From: Lactarius indigo
Taxonomy: Eukaryota; Basidiomycota; Agaricomycetes; Russulales; Russulaceae
Assembly: GCA_025766275.1 (NCBI GenBank)
Contig: JAFKAC010000035.1
Span: 496,001-560,000, forward strand
Length of the DNA: 64,000 bases
Direction of reading: 5' to 3'
A program made the translations under genes and the position numbers. Shown here piece by piece: positions 53,159-64,000 of the stretch. Under the pieces are notes generated by a model. The model did no database searches and was not told the origin of the DNA. It worked only from the letters and a program-made list of their open reading frames with translations. How positions within the stretch are numbered: position 1 is the stretch's first letter; each line of letters starts with the position of its first letter.

Positions 53159-55300
53159 TCATTTCATCTTACAGTGCTTCAATGGAGCATCAGTAATCGG
53201 AGTAAGAGCCTTCACAGAGCTTCTGGAAAGTCCCTCCCATGCATGCATCTGGTATGATGCATATGCTTGATGCCCCTTTAATGAACCTTGTGCAGCAATG
53301 ATCATGAGTTTCTTCCATGTCTCTGCTTTGGAATGGAAGTATGCTGGGATCCATTTAGCTTCATTATGGATGCTGTCTTGTTCCTCTGACCACTGCTCAA
53401 ACTGTGCCCTTTCACAGAGCCAGTGAACCCTTTCAACTGTATGAATATATGAGCACATGAATATAGAATTCAATGGAGCACATACAATCATCCATCCATG
53501 TTCCATCATCTTCAGTGGTATTGCCAAAGCCCCAGATCCAGGATTGTTGTGTATTCCGCTGTCCTACTTGTTGTGATCCAAGGACCAATGTTGCTACATG
53601 GAGATCCTTTGAATGGAGCTTCGGGAGGTCCTGTGGAATGGGTGCAGCTTTGCGGAGCTTCCTATAGGCATCCCGTGCCATGCTATATATGCGCGCATGC
53701 TCACGGACATTAGTGTCAACACTGTGTATGGCATTCCAGGCGTGGGTCTTTGTCTGTTGTGTGTGAGCAGGTCGTACCTGAGTGCGGAACAGAGTGGATT
53801 TAAATCCAAGAGCGAGGCGGATTCCATGAATGGATTCACTAGCTTGAGCATGGCGTAGCTGTACCTCCTTTCCAGCAAGGGATTGGAAACCATGCCTAAC
53901 ACACCATTCCCATCCAAGGGAAGATGGGAGGAGGACCGGAAAGTCCTCAGGATTAGTTGCATCCATCCCAGATCCATCCAGTGCTTGCGGAGTAGGACGG
54001 ATGGAGGCATGGGCTGAATGATCATCATCTGTATCTTCAGGATCTCCAAGATCATCCACATGGTCATATTCCTCATAGTCACCCAAAGGCACTATTGAGG
54101 AATCATCTGCAAGTGGCTGGTGGAGTAGGAAGGAATCTCCCTGGTGCTCAAATATGTCAATGAGCTTCTGAAGGCGAACTCCGCTTGTTTTCAATGACTT
54201 GAGCCTCCTCAGTGTTGATCTTCAGACCATGTGCTCGGAGTTGATATCTGATAGCAAGCCTTTACAGAGTGGATGTTAACCAACAGTCAAATGGGTCATT
54301 GGATGGACTCACTGCAACTTCTGGATCTTTATCCCACATGCAATCCAAGATGTTTGACCATGAGCAGGTAATATCTCCGCTCTCCTCCAAAATCAGCTGC
54401 TGCTGAACCTCTGCACTGAGAGGGAGCTAATGATAGACATTAGTATAGAATACATAGGATTTGTCAGGTCACAATACCTTTGGATGTCACTGTATCATAT
54501 ATGTCCATTAAAGTGGGGTCTTCATGCCTGTTTGATTGAGCATGACTTTCTGCCTTAAGCCATCATTTAGTCTTCTTCTTGAACCTTGCATTGAGAGTGT
54601 CTAATATCTCAGCACTGAGATCTATACCATTATCCATCCATTTCCATCACTTCAGAAGTGATGGAACTGGAACATTATTATATTAGAATCAAATGGATTA
54701 TAGATACGGATTAAACGGACCAATGCAGACCATCTTCTTCCAATTGGAATGGTTCATATGTGCATCCAATACCTCCTGGCGATGGGCAAGGGACATCCCA
54801 CGGATGCTCCGTGAGATATTATTGAGTAGGTGCCCACAATGTCTCAATGATCTCTCCATCCACCTGCTTCGCTCCAGGGATATAGCTTGGGGAAAAGCGG
54901 GGTAAGCATGAATCTTGATGGCCATGGATATGAAAGAGGCCAATCCCAGTCCGAAGTTGCAATGAGCTAGACAGAGATAACTCCAGGCTCTTCTCCACCC
55001 TTTCCTTGAAGTGAACACCATATTGGCACATGATATCATACATGACCAAGGCCACAGGGATGTCCCCCATATTGTAGGAAAGGGCCTTGCAAAGGCTATA
55101 GTCCATATTGATTTGCCTGACATCAAACATACATCAATTATCAATTCCATACTTAGGGTGCTTAATGCGTCGGACATACCTCTCTCCCTTCTGGAAGTCA
55201 ACTACAGATGTAGGGACAAAGAATCCATGACAGCATGCGGTTGCTCCAATCCTGTAACATCAAGGTGTGGACGACTTGAATTGGCCTGTTCAATGGCCCT
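53159..55300 (-). pseudogene. KDZ-type DNA transposase relic
   Basis: Minus-strand remains of a Kyakuja-Dileera-Zisupton transposase. The core is recognisable in order: FVPTSVVDFQKGER, a 72-base intron, NMDYSLCKAL, VMYDIMCQYGVHFKERVE, FHIHGHQDSCLPRFSPSYIP, GAKQVDGEIIETLWAP, RSIRGMSLAHRQEVLDAHM, and a C-terminal part with WVRHGF-like and LRHAQASESIHGIRLALGF. A further 49-base intron at 53437-53485 joins TWMDD to ERVHWLCERAQFE. Two single-base indels break the core: one extra base near 54827 (after TLWAP) and one missing base near 55255. The N-terminus is not defined. It is an old, inactive copy. Confidence 0.8.
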
Positions 55301-56499
55301 GTATGTGTTACATGTGCTGGGCTATGAGACTATAAGACAACAGTCACTGTCAATAGTATCTGACATACCTGGGAAATCTCTTGCCCACTATGCAGATGAG
55401 CCTTATATGAATTGGGATTTGCCATGAAGGCCATCCCCGCTGATAGCGGAACATCCGTATCTCCTGTCCTACACCTCATGTGCTCTGCTGAGAAGTTGCC
55501 ATCCATTATGAAGGTTCGGATGAGTTGATTCCTTCGAGCAAGTCAATACTGAGATATTTGGTTTAAATATGGGTAAGGCTGTATGGTCGCTGCAAACAGA
55601 TGGCACCATTGCCAGATTGAGGGATAAAGGGAGACACACAGGGAGAACAAAGCACAACAGTATATGGAACAAGGGCAAATCACATGGGTTCACATGTGAG
55701 TGGGAATGGGATGGAAACTAGCACATGTCAAGCTTTATCACAAGAGATCGCTGATAAGCAGGGTGTGTGATAGGAACCAGGTAATTGTAAAGTCTGTGTT
55801 ATTGTACAGGTCTCATGGGATGTCAGGGATGGAAAGGTAAAGTAAAGAAAGAAGCTGACTGATACAATATAAGAGTCCATGACTAATACTACTGTTGGGC
55901 CATAGTCATAACCAGCCATGAGTCATATGATCACGAGTCAGAGTCTGTATTGTAACAACAAGGTAAGTAACAGAATATCACAAAGTTCAAGGGACACATT
56001 GTTCTATGACAGGACAAAGGAGAGTGTGTAAAGAGAACAAGGCATTGTATTTCATAGCAATAAGACAACAGACATCTTCACTTAATACCTGTGTGACTGA
56101 GAACCTTTAGAACCCATGCCCCTGGTAGGGCATAACAATAACCCTTCATGCCTTACTAGTTGGCCCAGTGGCACATGACCTTTGAACTCAGGCCCTAGCA
56201 CTGGTCCATTAGCAACTCAACTCCAAGTGTTGGACTTAGGCCAGGGAGGTTGTCCAGTGTCCAACCTCAGTGACTAGGTATGAAGCTGCAGGAGTGCCTT
56301 TCAGACCTTTCAGACCTCAGCATAGGGGTTTATATAGAAGACCTTAGGAGTTGTTGCACACTGTTACAGTTCCGAGGGACTGTACGGGTTTTCAACGGAG
56401 CTGAGCTTGATGATTGGGTAGAGTTGGAACTCGCTATTCTCAAGCAAGTCAAGTTTGGGGTACTTGTGTCACTCAAGGAGTTCACAAGTGAGCGGGTTT
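55301..56499. other. Degraded sequence, no gene seen
   Basis: About 1.2 kb between the KDZ core and the X2 LTR. The part nearest the KDZ relic may hold its N-terminal exons, but no motif survives. Repeated phrases such as ccaagtgttggactta and gttgtccagtgtccaac lie near 56220-56260. Confidence 0.35.
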
Positions 56500-56766
56500 C
56501 AACAGGATACTACTCGGTATTCAAGAACTAAGAGTAGACAAGTATTTGTGCTACTCGATGCACTATGTCTTATACTCACACATACTAGGGTTTTTCGGGG
56601 GCCGTTTTCTACAAGCCACGTCACTAACTACTGCTATGTGGACGATTTGTGATATGAGCACCATAAGGCGTGCTTTGACGAGACTGATACTTCTGCAAAA
56701 CTTTGAGGGTCTATACTCCACCACGCATTGCATGACATGATGTCATGATGTCACGTGACCATGACA
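56500..56766 (-). mobile_element. LTR remnant of unidentified element, copy X2
   Basis: On the minus strand a purine run (CCTAGTAGGGGGGTTA, 56767-56782) precedes TGTCATGG at 56766, the same layout as copy X1. The shared motif actaagagtagacaa lies 239 bases inside. The left boundary is not determined. Confidence 0.45.
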
Positions 56767-57107
56767 TAACCCCCCTACTAGGCCAAGTCATCTCAACTCA
56801 TGCTACTGGTGGCATGCGTGAAGTTGTAGTCATGTCGGAACATGTAGTGTTTGGGTCGGCAGTACAGTTCCCCACGGCGTTGGGCACAAAGATGTGCAGT
56901 TGCTTGAGTGGCTCGTTCATGGTCGACTGCTCGTCCAAGCACAGTGAGCAATCTGCAGTAAGTATTTGTATGTGACATTGTTGGTGATATGTGACAGACT
57001 CATCATTGCACACATCATGCATGTGGCATCTTACATTTGAATGTGAGATGTTTGGTTGACTCACACCATGTGCATGCGGGTAGGCTGTCTCAACTATGGA
57101 TTGATGC

Positions 57108-58162
57108 TCATTGATCTAGCAGTTGAGTGGATGTCCTTTGCTGGTCGACAGCCGTGTCAGTTGTAGTCATAGGGGAAGAGGCAGGAATTTCCCCTGGTGA
57201 CACTGTTTGACGCGGTTCTTCATGCAACTGTGGGTAAGTGAGGTGATGGGGGTTAGCTGTAACAGCTTCCACAAAGGTATGTGGCAACAAGCGAGGAGGG
57301 ATGGGGAGGATTTGTTCTGCCATGATGACGGCATGGTGATGTCAGAGGCGAGGGTCGGAAACCCCGTCATGAGTGAAAATATTAGAGAGCGCGGTTGGCA
57401 TTGGCTTCGGAAGGTACGGCAAAAGTCAAGTCACTGCATGGGCATCCAGTATACAAGTGTCAATTTCAGCAGCAGTGTTAGCCCAGTCCACCATACTAAA
57501 CTCTGCTTCTTGCAGACATTGCATTAACACTTGCTGTCATATGACCGAGTCCCTAAGTTGGTAGATGTCAGTGCTTATGCTGGGATCGGCAAGTTGTGCT
57601 AGCACCTTGTTGATGTCCACTTGGGCAGGGTGGTCAGGTTGGAAAATGTCAATGAATTCCTTCTCAAGTATGCGAGGGTGTATGTTAGGGTGCAGGAGTG
57701 CCTTGAGTTCTGTGTAGTAGTATGGTTTTCCTTGTCCTTCTGTGGTGACGATTATCAGTTGGTCGCAATGGTTGATGATAAACTGTAGATATGCTGCGTT
57801 CCGTCGTTCGCTGTCTGAGTAGGGTATTTCTACTTGGTAGGGATGTTTGGGCAGAGTTTTCTGCCAGTCCCCTGCAGGTGGTGAAGTACTGATGACAGGT
57901 TGGGTGGGAAAAGGGTGCTGTAGAGGCTGTGGGTTCTGCGAGGGAGCGTCCCAAGTAGCTCTGTCAAGCTGTTGCCTAGCGATGTCCTCTAGTGCCTCCT
58001 GTTGGAGCCTCTGTTGTCATTGTTGTTTCACCTGAGAGTGGCAATAGTGATTACTGTCGTCGCCAATATGCATGCTCAGACCCCACATGTCCTCATGCAA
58101 GCATGGTGAGTTCAGTAGGGCGTTATAAGATGGCCCCACCTTTGCCCACTCATTGACCTCTT
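57108..58162 (-). pseudogene. X2 ORF decayed by four TGA codons
   Basis: A single minus-strand frame runs from the insertion point of element C (58162) to TGA 57108, about 351 codons, interrupted by TGA at 58017 and 57537 and by two more TGA between 57430 and 57330. Between them it reads as protein: EVNEWAKVGPSYNALLNSP, DIARQQLDRATWDAPSQN, YQVEIPYSDSERRNAAYLQ, KALLHPNIHPRILEKEFID, VLAQLADPSISTDIYQLRD. No ATG begins it because C cut off the upstream part. I do not recognise the protein; its place before an LTR suggests a retroelement ORF. Every internal stop is TGA, consistent with former CGA arginine codons. Confidence 0.6.
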
Positions 58163-58689
58163 TGTTACGTTTCGACTCGAACCCTTACTGTACCGGTTGC
58201 AACTACGGCGGTAAGGTAGATTAGTTGCGGACTTACTTACGGTGATACGGTAGTGCGATAGGCGATACGACTGATAGCTGACTGAGCGGTACCTGAATGA
58301 TTCGATACTAGTACTGGTACTAGTAGTATTAGTGTTTGAGATGTTTCTGCGATACGTTGGACGCTACCTACTGTGACTCATAGCAGCGCTTGAAAGCCTG
58401 CTCGACTTGTATTTAATCTGTCTTGCGAAGACCAAGATACGCCATCTTGGTCTTCTTGAATCGTCACTTGTTTCTCTCTCTCTCTCTCTCTCCCTCTCTC
58501 TTCGCCTCACCTCAGAATAACTGTCCGACCTTGTTTGTGACTAGAACGCTCGATTCACCGGTGTACCTTCGTGTATTCACTTAGAAGAAAGCTTGGACCT
58601 CCGTGTCTTCAAGTCGATAGGATCGCTATACCGCTAAGTTGTTACCGCCATCCGTGCTCAAGTCGAGCTAACGTTGTGGCAACGTTACA
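58163..58689 (+). repeat. 5' LTR of chromovirus C
   Basis: 527 bases, TGTTACG to GTTACA. It resembles the LTR of A more than that of B in its first half and has a CT dinucleotide run at 58473-58500. Confidence 0.9.
58410..58454 (+). promoter_or_regulatory. LTR core promoter and self-primer hairpin, copy C
   Basis: TATTTAA near 58410 lies 34 bases before ATCTTGGTCTT (58444-58454); the left arm AAGACCAAGAT is 58428-58438. Spacing is identical to copies A and B although the surrounding LTR has diverged. Confidence 0.6.
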
Positions 58690-58691
58690 TT

Positions 58692-58702
58692 AAGACCAAG
58701 AT
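58692..58702 (+). other. Self-primer binding site, copy C
   Basis: AAGACCAAGAT two bases after the LTR, complementary to 58444-58454 over 11 bases. Confidence 0.65.
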
Positions 58703-58710
58703 CTCCCATC

Positions 58711-60771
58711 GTGGCCGTAACAACAAGAGATCAGTGGACGAATTTCCGTCCTTACTCAATCCAAAGAAGAGGAGAACGAAACGTCCCCACGCGCTTTCTA
58801 CAAGCTGCTAGTTGGAGGGACAGACAAGAAGAAACCGGGTACTTTGTGGAATTCAACGGACCTACCAGGTTCCGCCCAGTTGAGTTCAACTTCGACCATT
58901 TGTGCTGGGTAGAAGTTACGTGGAATCCCATAGACTCCCAGTGGGACATAATACGACCAGCAGGGTCCAGATATCGCTGCGATATCGACGCGCGAGAACT
59001 CAATAGTCGAGCCGATTGGGGCCCCATTGATGGGCAAGTAAGGGAACACTCTACCAGAGAAGTAGTATCCGAGGGAGAAGAAGAAGAGCAAAGCCAAGAA
59101 GAAAGCGAAGGACGAGAACCGACCCAAACAGAAACCAGCGGAGGGGCAATACAAGACCTCCTTCTTGAACGAGCTGAGTCCGCCCATATCACAGAACCGG
59201 AACCGATTCACATTCGATCGCCAGCCATCATGGCAACTATCACCCGAGCTATGGAAGAAGCGGCGCTTGAAGAATCGCGGGCTATACGAGCAGAAGAAGT
59301 ACTCATGCCTATCAACCCAGAAACAGGAAGACGAATGACGGCCGACGACGCCGCAATATTTCGAGCCATAGGGTCTGACAGAGGAGACCCACCGTCAGGA
59401 GGACCCATCGCTCTGGAGTTACCTCCAGGGATAGGAGGACCTAGTGGAGACCCGCCACCACCACCGGGAGGAGGAGTCCCCTTCAACCTACGACGAACCG
59501 AACCACCGCGCAGGCCACCCAGCGGACCACCAGGAGGAGGCGGAGGAGGTGGAGGCGGCGGAGGAGGAGGCGACGTCGGAGGAGGAGGAGGGGGACATCA
59601 TAACGAAAAACTCACCGGCGAGCCACCTTCCATTTTCGATGGAGACAGACTCAAAATAGACCAGTTCCTAACACAGTGGCACGTCTATTGGGGCATGAAC
59701 CTGGACGCCCCCATCATGCGGAACGACTATAGGAGATGCCTCCTATTCCTATCCTACATCAAAGGCGGAGCAGTCAGCGAATGGGTATTGTCCTTCCTGA
59801 ATTGGCTCAATCGGCAGATACAACGAGGGATTAGTCCTTACACCCCAGCGCTCTGGGAAGCCATTGCCGACGGCTTCAGCCAACGCTTCGAAAATACGTT
59901 AGAACGAGAACAAGCCCAGGCCATACTACGAAAAGGGTTTAAAATGATAGGCGAGGACATTGACAAGTACGTCAATGACTTTGAACAGCTTGCGCGGAAA
60001 GCTCACTACCGCCTCAATGAACCACAAACCATCGACCTCTTCACGTCGGGTTTGCCCAAGGAACTCTTTAAGAACGCATTCCAATTTGACGACCCCGTAA
60101 CATTCGACGACTGGAAGAGAGCCGTCCTCAAGCGGCAGAAGAATTACATACACCTCAAAGCGAGGCTCAATGAATACAAAAACACGACGCAACCAAAGAA
60201 ACAAAGCGGCAACGCGGGATGGGCAGTCCCGCAGAACCTACCACAGACCAACCCCTGGGCCATGGACACCTCAGCCGATCGCGCCAAGGTGAGGTTAGCA
60301 GGGTCTGAAGACATCGACTTCAACAAGCTACCACATCACAATTGGCCCACGCCACCATTTCCACCGCGAGGGGGACCAGGAGTCAGAGGGCGAGGAAGGG
60401 GAGGTTCTCGAAGAGACTTAAGGAACGTCCTTTGCTATAATTGTCACGCTCCAGGGCACCTCTCACGAAACTGTCCACACCCACGCGCCCCGCAACAATG
60501 GCCGGCTCCTTCGACCAGTAGCCGCATGACCGAAACAGCCGGATACTCACAAGGACCCGTGTCACAATACGCACCCTCACAATATGCACCATCGTTGCCG
60601 GGATACGTGTCACCAAGCGTAACACCCGCACCCCATATCAACGCAACAAGCACGAAAACGGCCGGGGAACAGGCAAAGGAGTGGCTCACGCAGGTAGCCA
60701 ACAGCACGGACGAGGTAAAAGACCTCATACTTCAAGATTTGTGGGGAAAGGAGGGTTTTCGGGACGCCTGA
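58711..60771 (+). CDS. gag: Gag of chromovirus C
   Basis: 686 codons from GTG 58711 to TGA 60769, uninterrupted. The first in-frame ATG is again codon 174 (59230). Here one out-of-frame ATG exists upstream, 59030-59041, reading Met-Gly-Lys-stop. Domains as in A and B: N-terminal region with HLCWVEVTWNPIDSQWD, polyglycine linker, capsid domain from FDGDRLKIDQFLTQW, basic Arg-Gly segment, zinc knuckle CYNCHAPGHLSRNC, and the same C-terminus (WLTQVANSTDEVKDLILQDL). The region between zinc knuckle and C-terminus is the most variable among copies. Confidence 0.9.
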   Translation: MAVTTRDQWTNFRPYSIQRRGERNVPTRFLQAASWRDRQEETGYFVEFNGPTRFRPVEFNFDHLCWVEVTWNPIDSQWDIIRPAGSRYRCDIDARELNSRADWGPIDGQVREHSTREVVSEGEEEEQSQEESEGREPTQTETSGGAIQDLLLERAESAHITEPEPIHIRSPAIMATITRAMEEAALEESRAIRAEEVLMPINPETGRRMTADDAAIFRAIGSDRGDPPSGGPIALELPPGIGGPSGDPPPPPGGGVPFNLRRTEPPRRPPSGPPGGGGGGGGGGGGGDVGGGGGGHHNEKLTGEPPSIFDGDRLKIDQFLTQWHVYWGMNLDAPIMRNDYRRCLLFLSYIKGGAVSEWVLSFLNWLNRQIQRGISPYTPALWEAIADGFSQRFENTLEREQAQAILRKGFKMIGEDIDKYVNDFEQLARKAHYRLNEPQTIDLFTSGLPKELFKNAFQFDDPVTFDDWKRAVLKRQKNYIHLKARLNEYKNTTQPKKQSGNAGWAVPQNLPQTNPWAMDTSADRAKVRLAGSEDIDFNKLPHHNWPTPPFPPRGGPGVRGRGRGGSRRDLRNVLCYNCHAPGHLSRNCPHPRAPQQWPAPSTSSRMTETAGYSQGPVSQYAPSQYAPSLPGYVSPSVTPAPHINATSTKTAGEQAKEWLTQVANSTDEVKDLILQDLWGKEGFRDA
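60744..60759 (+). other. -1 ribosomal frameshift window, copy C
   Basis: Heptamers G GGA AAG (60744-60750) and G GGT TTT (60753-60759) in the gag frame; pol follows in the -1 frame. The first differs from A and B only in its last base, which keeps it slippery. Confidence 0.6.
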
Positions 60772-63700
60772 ACCCGTCAGTCTGGGTGAGGGCTCTTCAA
60801 TGTAATTCTGTAATCGTGACAACGCGCTATCGATCTATGCGAATTCCAGTAACTGTCCGTACAAATTACCAAACGACTGAAACAAATGCGCTGGTCGACT
60901 CTGGCGCAACCGACAACTTTATACGACCTAGTCTGGCGAAACGAGCCGGCATCAAAACACAACCGCTAGACACGCCCCGCAAAATATGGAATATAGACAA
61001 CACGGAAAACAAAGCTGGGTTAATCACTCATTATGTTAACCTAGAAGTGAAAACACGGGGACAGATAAAACAAATGACCTTCCTGGTCACCGATCTTGGA
61101 AGTGAAGACATGGTACTGGGTTATCCGTGGCTAAGCGCGTTCAAACCGACGATCAGCTGGGCCACTGCTACCATGCATCCCAACATGCAGCCAGTAGTAC
61201 TGGCGACTACTGAAGCCCTACTATCAACGACGACTATTCGAGCCCTCATTGTGGCCGAAAAGGACGACATTGTGCGAGAACTGGAGGAAGAGACATTCGC
61301 TAGAGCCACCACCTCGACGGAACTGGCCATACAAGCGAAACAACAACAGACGGCAGCAGTGCTCCCTCAAGAATACGCTATGTTCAGTAAGCTTTTTAAC
61401 GAGCAAGCCTCACACCGCTTCCCCCCGGCGAGACCGTGGGATCACGCAATAGACTTCAAAACATCGGCGCCAGCCGCCATTGACTGCAAAATCTATCCTA
61501 TGACTCAAAAAGAAGAGGGTGAACTCAAAGAGTTCCTAGAAGAGAAACTGAAGCAGGGGTATCTACGCCCTTCCATCTCCCCGTACGCATCCTCCTTCTT
61601 CTTCATTAAAAAGAAGGATGGAAAACTACGCCCGGTACAGGACTACCGGGTCATTAATTCCCACACTATCCGAAACCAATACCCACTGCCACTGATACAG
61701 GACCTCATCCTCGACCTCAGCAATGCCCACATCTATACGAAGCTCGACATCCGATGGGGGTACAATAACATACGCATTCGTGACGGCGACCAGGAGAAGG
61801 CGGCGTTCAAGACCAAATTCGGCCTTTTCGAACCCACGGTCATGTTCTTTGGGCTCACTAATTCCCCCGCTACCTTTCAGGCCATGATGAATCACATCTA
61901 TCGCGACACGATAGCAAAGCACGAACGGCTGGGCACTACCATACGTGTATACATGGACGACATTGGTATTGCTACTCATTTCGATCACGACCTGGCAGCC
62001 CACGTGAACGCCGTCCGCGATGTCTTACGCGTCGCGGAGGAGCACGACCTCTACTTCAAGCTCGAGAAATGCCTGTTCCATCAACCGCGGATGGATTACC
62101 TGGGGGTAATCCTTGAAAGGGGGGTGACCCGAATGGACCCTGTAAAAGTTCAAGGCATCAAGGACTGGCCAACGCCGACAAAGGTCAAGGATGTCCGCTC
62201 TTTCCTCGGCTTCTGTAACTTTTACAGACTCTTTATCCGCGGTTTCGCAACTCACGCCAAACCACTCACGAAACTAACACGAAAAGACGAGGAATGGCGA
62301 TGGACTGAGGAAGAAAACAAGTCGTTCAACACCCTAAAACGTCTCGTGACGGAAGAACCAGTACTAGCACACCCCGTCCTTCAGGATCCGTTTGAATTAG
62401 AAGTTGATGCCTCGGGCTACGCGGTGGGAGCCGTCTTACTACAAAAGAAATCTGACGGCAAGCGACACCCCATAGGTTATTACTCGGCAACACTCTCTGA
62501 AGCCGAAAGAAATTACGACATCTATGACCTGGAACTGCTCGCAATAGTCAAAGCCCTGCGGAACTGGCGACCACTCCTCGCAGGTGCCCCCCATAAGATC
62601 AAAATCTATTCGGACCACCTAAACCTACAGTATTGGAAGTCACCGCAAAAGATCAGTAGACGAGTCGCCAGGGAAGTACTCGAACTTTCGGAGTACGACT
62701 TTGAGATTCATCACATTAAGGGAAAGAACAACGGGAGAGCAGATGCTCTGTCGAGGCGACCCGACTACGACCAAGGGGTCGAAGATAACAGCGAAGTAGT
62801 GGTCCTACCTCCCGAAGTTTTCGTACGAACCCTTAACACCGCGCGTACCTTCGTCGCGAACCCAAACCTACTGCAACCACGCCACCAGCAGGACGAGAAG
62901 GTGATCAAGATGTGGGTCGACCCTCACCACCTCAAAAAGATACAAGGAGAATGGTATAAAGACGGCAGGTTCGTAATCACAGGGCCCGCGTCGACTCAAC
63001 GTGTACTGATACACGACCATCACGACTTGCCGATACACGGCCACCCGGGAATTGCAAGAACCCAACGCATACTGGAAAGACACTACTGGTGGCCACGGCT
63101 TCGAAGAGACGTATATGAATACGTACAAGGTTGTGCAGAATGCCAAAGGAACAAAGTCAATACGAGACCCATACGGGCCGCGCTGCATCCCATTACACCA
63201 ATGCTGGAAGCCATGCCGTTTCACACAGTAGCGGTGGACTTCATCACCAAGCTGCCCGCTTCTAAGGGGTTCGACAGCATACTAACCGTCACAGATCACG
63301 ACTGCAGCAAGGCCTCTGTGTTTATCCCATGCCGAGAAGAGATTACCGCGGAAGAAACGGCAACTCTGTACGTCACCCATGTGTTTAAACGCTTCGGATT
63401 GCCACGCAAAATAATAAGCGACCGCGACCCCCGCTTCACGTCCAAGTTCACCAGAGAAGTATGCCGTATTTTGGGAATTCAACAGAACATATCGACGGCA
63501 TACCACCCGCGTACTGACGGGCAGTCCGAGCGGACAAACCAATGGCTCGAACAATACCTACGCTTCTGGGTAAACGAGCGGCAAGACGACTGGGCAGCTT
63601 ATCTGCCAATCGCCGAATTCGCGCACAACAACTGGCCACATGAACACACCAAGGAGTCGCCGTTCAAACTTTTGATGGGGTATGATCCACAAGCGGATTG

Positions 63701-64000
63701 GACGGATAAGCCATCCCCCATTCCACTCGCAATCGCACGACTGACGCAATTGAAAGAAGCTAGAGACAACGCCCAAAGCCTCATAAAGAAGGCGCAAGAA
63801 TCATGGGCGCGCAACAAAGATACGCCTAAGTTCCGCGTCAACGACCTAGTGTGGCTAGAGGGCAAGCATCTTCGAACCAACCAACCTACGACAAAATTAG
63901 CGGCGCGACGCCACGGACCCTTCCGAGTGATACAGGTGATGTCCCCTTACAATTATCGATTAGAACTTCCCACGCAGTGGAGCATCCACCCAGTGTTTCA
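60744..64000 (+). CDS. pol: Pol of chromovirus C, 3' end outside window
   Basis: The -1 frame is open from the frameshift window to the window edge, about 1085 codons, with no stop found. Protease has the Asp-Ser-Gly triad in VDSGATDNFIRPSL. Reverse transcriptase shows YLRPSISPYASSFFFIKKKD and YMDD near 61950. RNase H has ELEVDASGYAVGAVLLQ. Integrase shows HDHHDLPIHGHPG, CAECQRNK and catalytic AVDFITKLP, IISDRDPRFT, TDGQSERTNQW. The frame reaches the GPY/F-like region (RHGPFRVIQVMSPYNYRLEL); the chromodomain seen in A and B would follow outside. Confidence 0.9.

Larger units (their letters stand above)
58163..64000 (+). mobile_element. Ty3/gypsy chromovirus copy C, right end outside
   Basis: The element begins TGTTACG at 58163, directly inside the X2 ORF (left flank CTCTT), and continues past the window end. 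LTR, primer-binding site, gag, frameshift window and pol down to the integrase C-terminal region are present. I see no stop or frameshift in gag or pol, unlike A and B, so C is the best candidate for an intact copy. The 3' LTR and target duplication cannot be tested here. Confidence 0.92.

Overview
This is a chromosome segment of a basidiomycete fungus, most likely an agaricomycete (inference). Evidence: genes with short GT-AG introns of about 49-75 bases, fungal gene families (Bud6, an Axl2-like protein, a Zn2Cys6 regulator), and two families typical of mushroom-forming fungi, DUF6535 and the KDZ transposase. No bacterial, plasmid, CRISPR or rRNA features were seen.

Bases 1-26000 are a host gene block. 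In order: the 5' end of an unknown gene (minus); an Axl2/cadherin-like membrane protein (plus, divergent from it); a dynein LC8 light chain (minus); a Zn2Cys6 transcription factor (minus); a peroxisomal-type 3-ketoacyl-CoA thiolase (minus); an intron-containing tRNA-Pro(CGG) (minus); a coiled-coil protein (plus); a PhzF-like isomerase (plus); the polarity protein Bud6/Aip3 (plus); and a DUF6535 membrane protein (plus). Exon borders were placed by hand from splice sites, reading-frame phase and family motifs. Long spacers at 3.9-6.8 kb and 8.6-13.3 kb show no convincing gene.

Bases 27000-64000 are a nest of transposable elements. Three Ty3/gypsy chromovirus copies of one family lie on the plus strand. 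A (27955-35731) is 3'-truncated, frameshifted and split by a solo LTR of another family. B (45010-52810) is complete, with 489-base LTRs and a TATGT target duplication, but carries two nonsense codons in pol. C (58163 to the window end) shows no lesion in what is visible. A full-length Ty1/copia element (36991-43837, minus, GATGT duplication, one 1508-codon ORF) has split an unknown minus-strand gene fragment. Older relics are a KDZ transposase (53.2-55.3 kb) and two copies of an unidentified minus-strand LTR element that A and C inserted into. An array of 63-base palindromic units fills 35.9-36.8 kb.

The most interesting material is in the chromovirus family. Each copy has an 11-bp hairpin in the LTR just downstream of a TATA-like box; its left arm is repeated as the primer-binding site, as expected for Tf1-type self-priming. 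The transcript then has almost no AUG for about 770 bases although gag is open across most of it. Gag and Pol are joined by a -1 overlap with two slippery heptamers in a row, and the 3' end of pol shows the conserved reading frame switching. Inactivating stops in A, B and the host relics are mostly TGA where CGA is expected, pointing to C-to-T decay at CpG.
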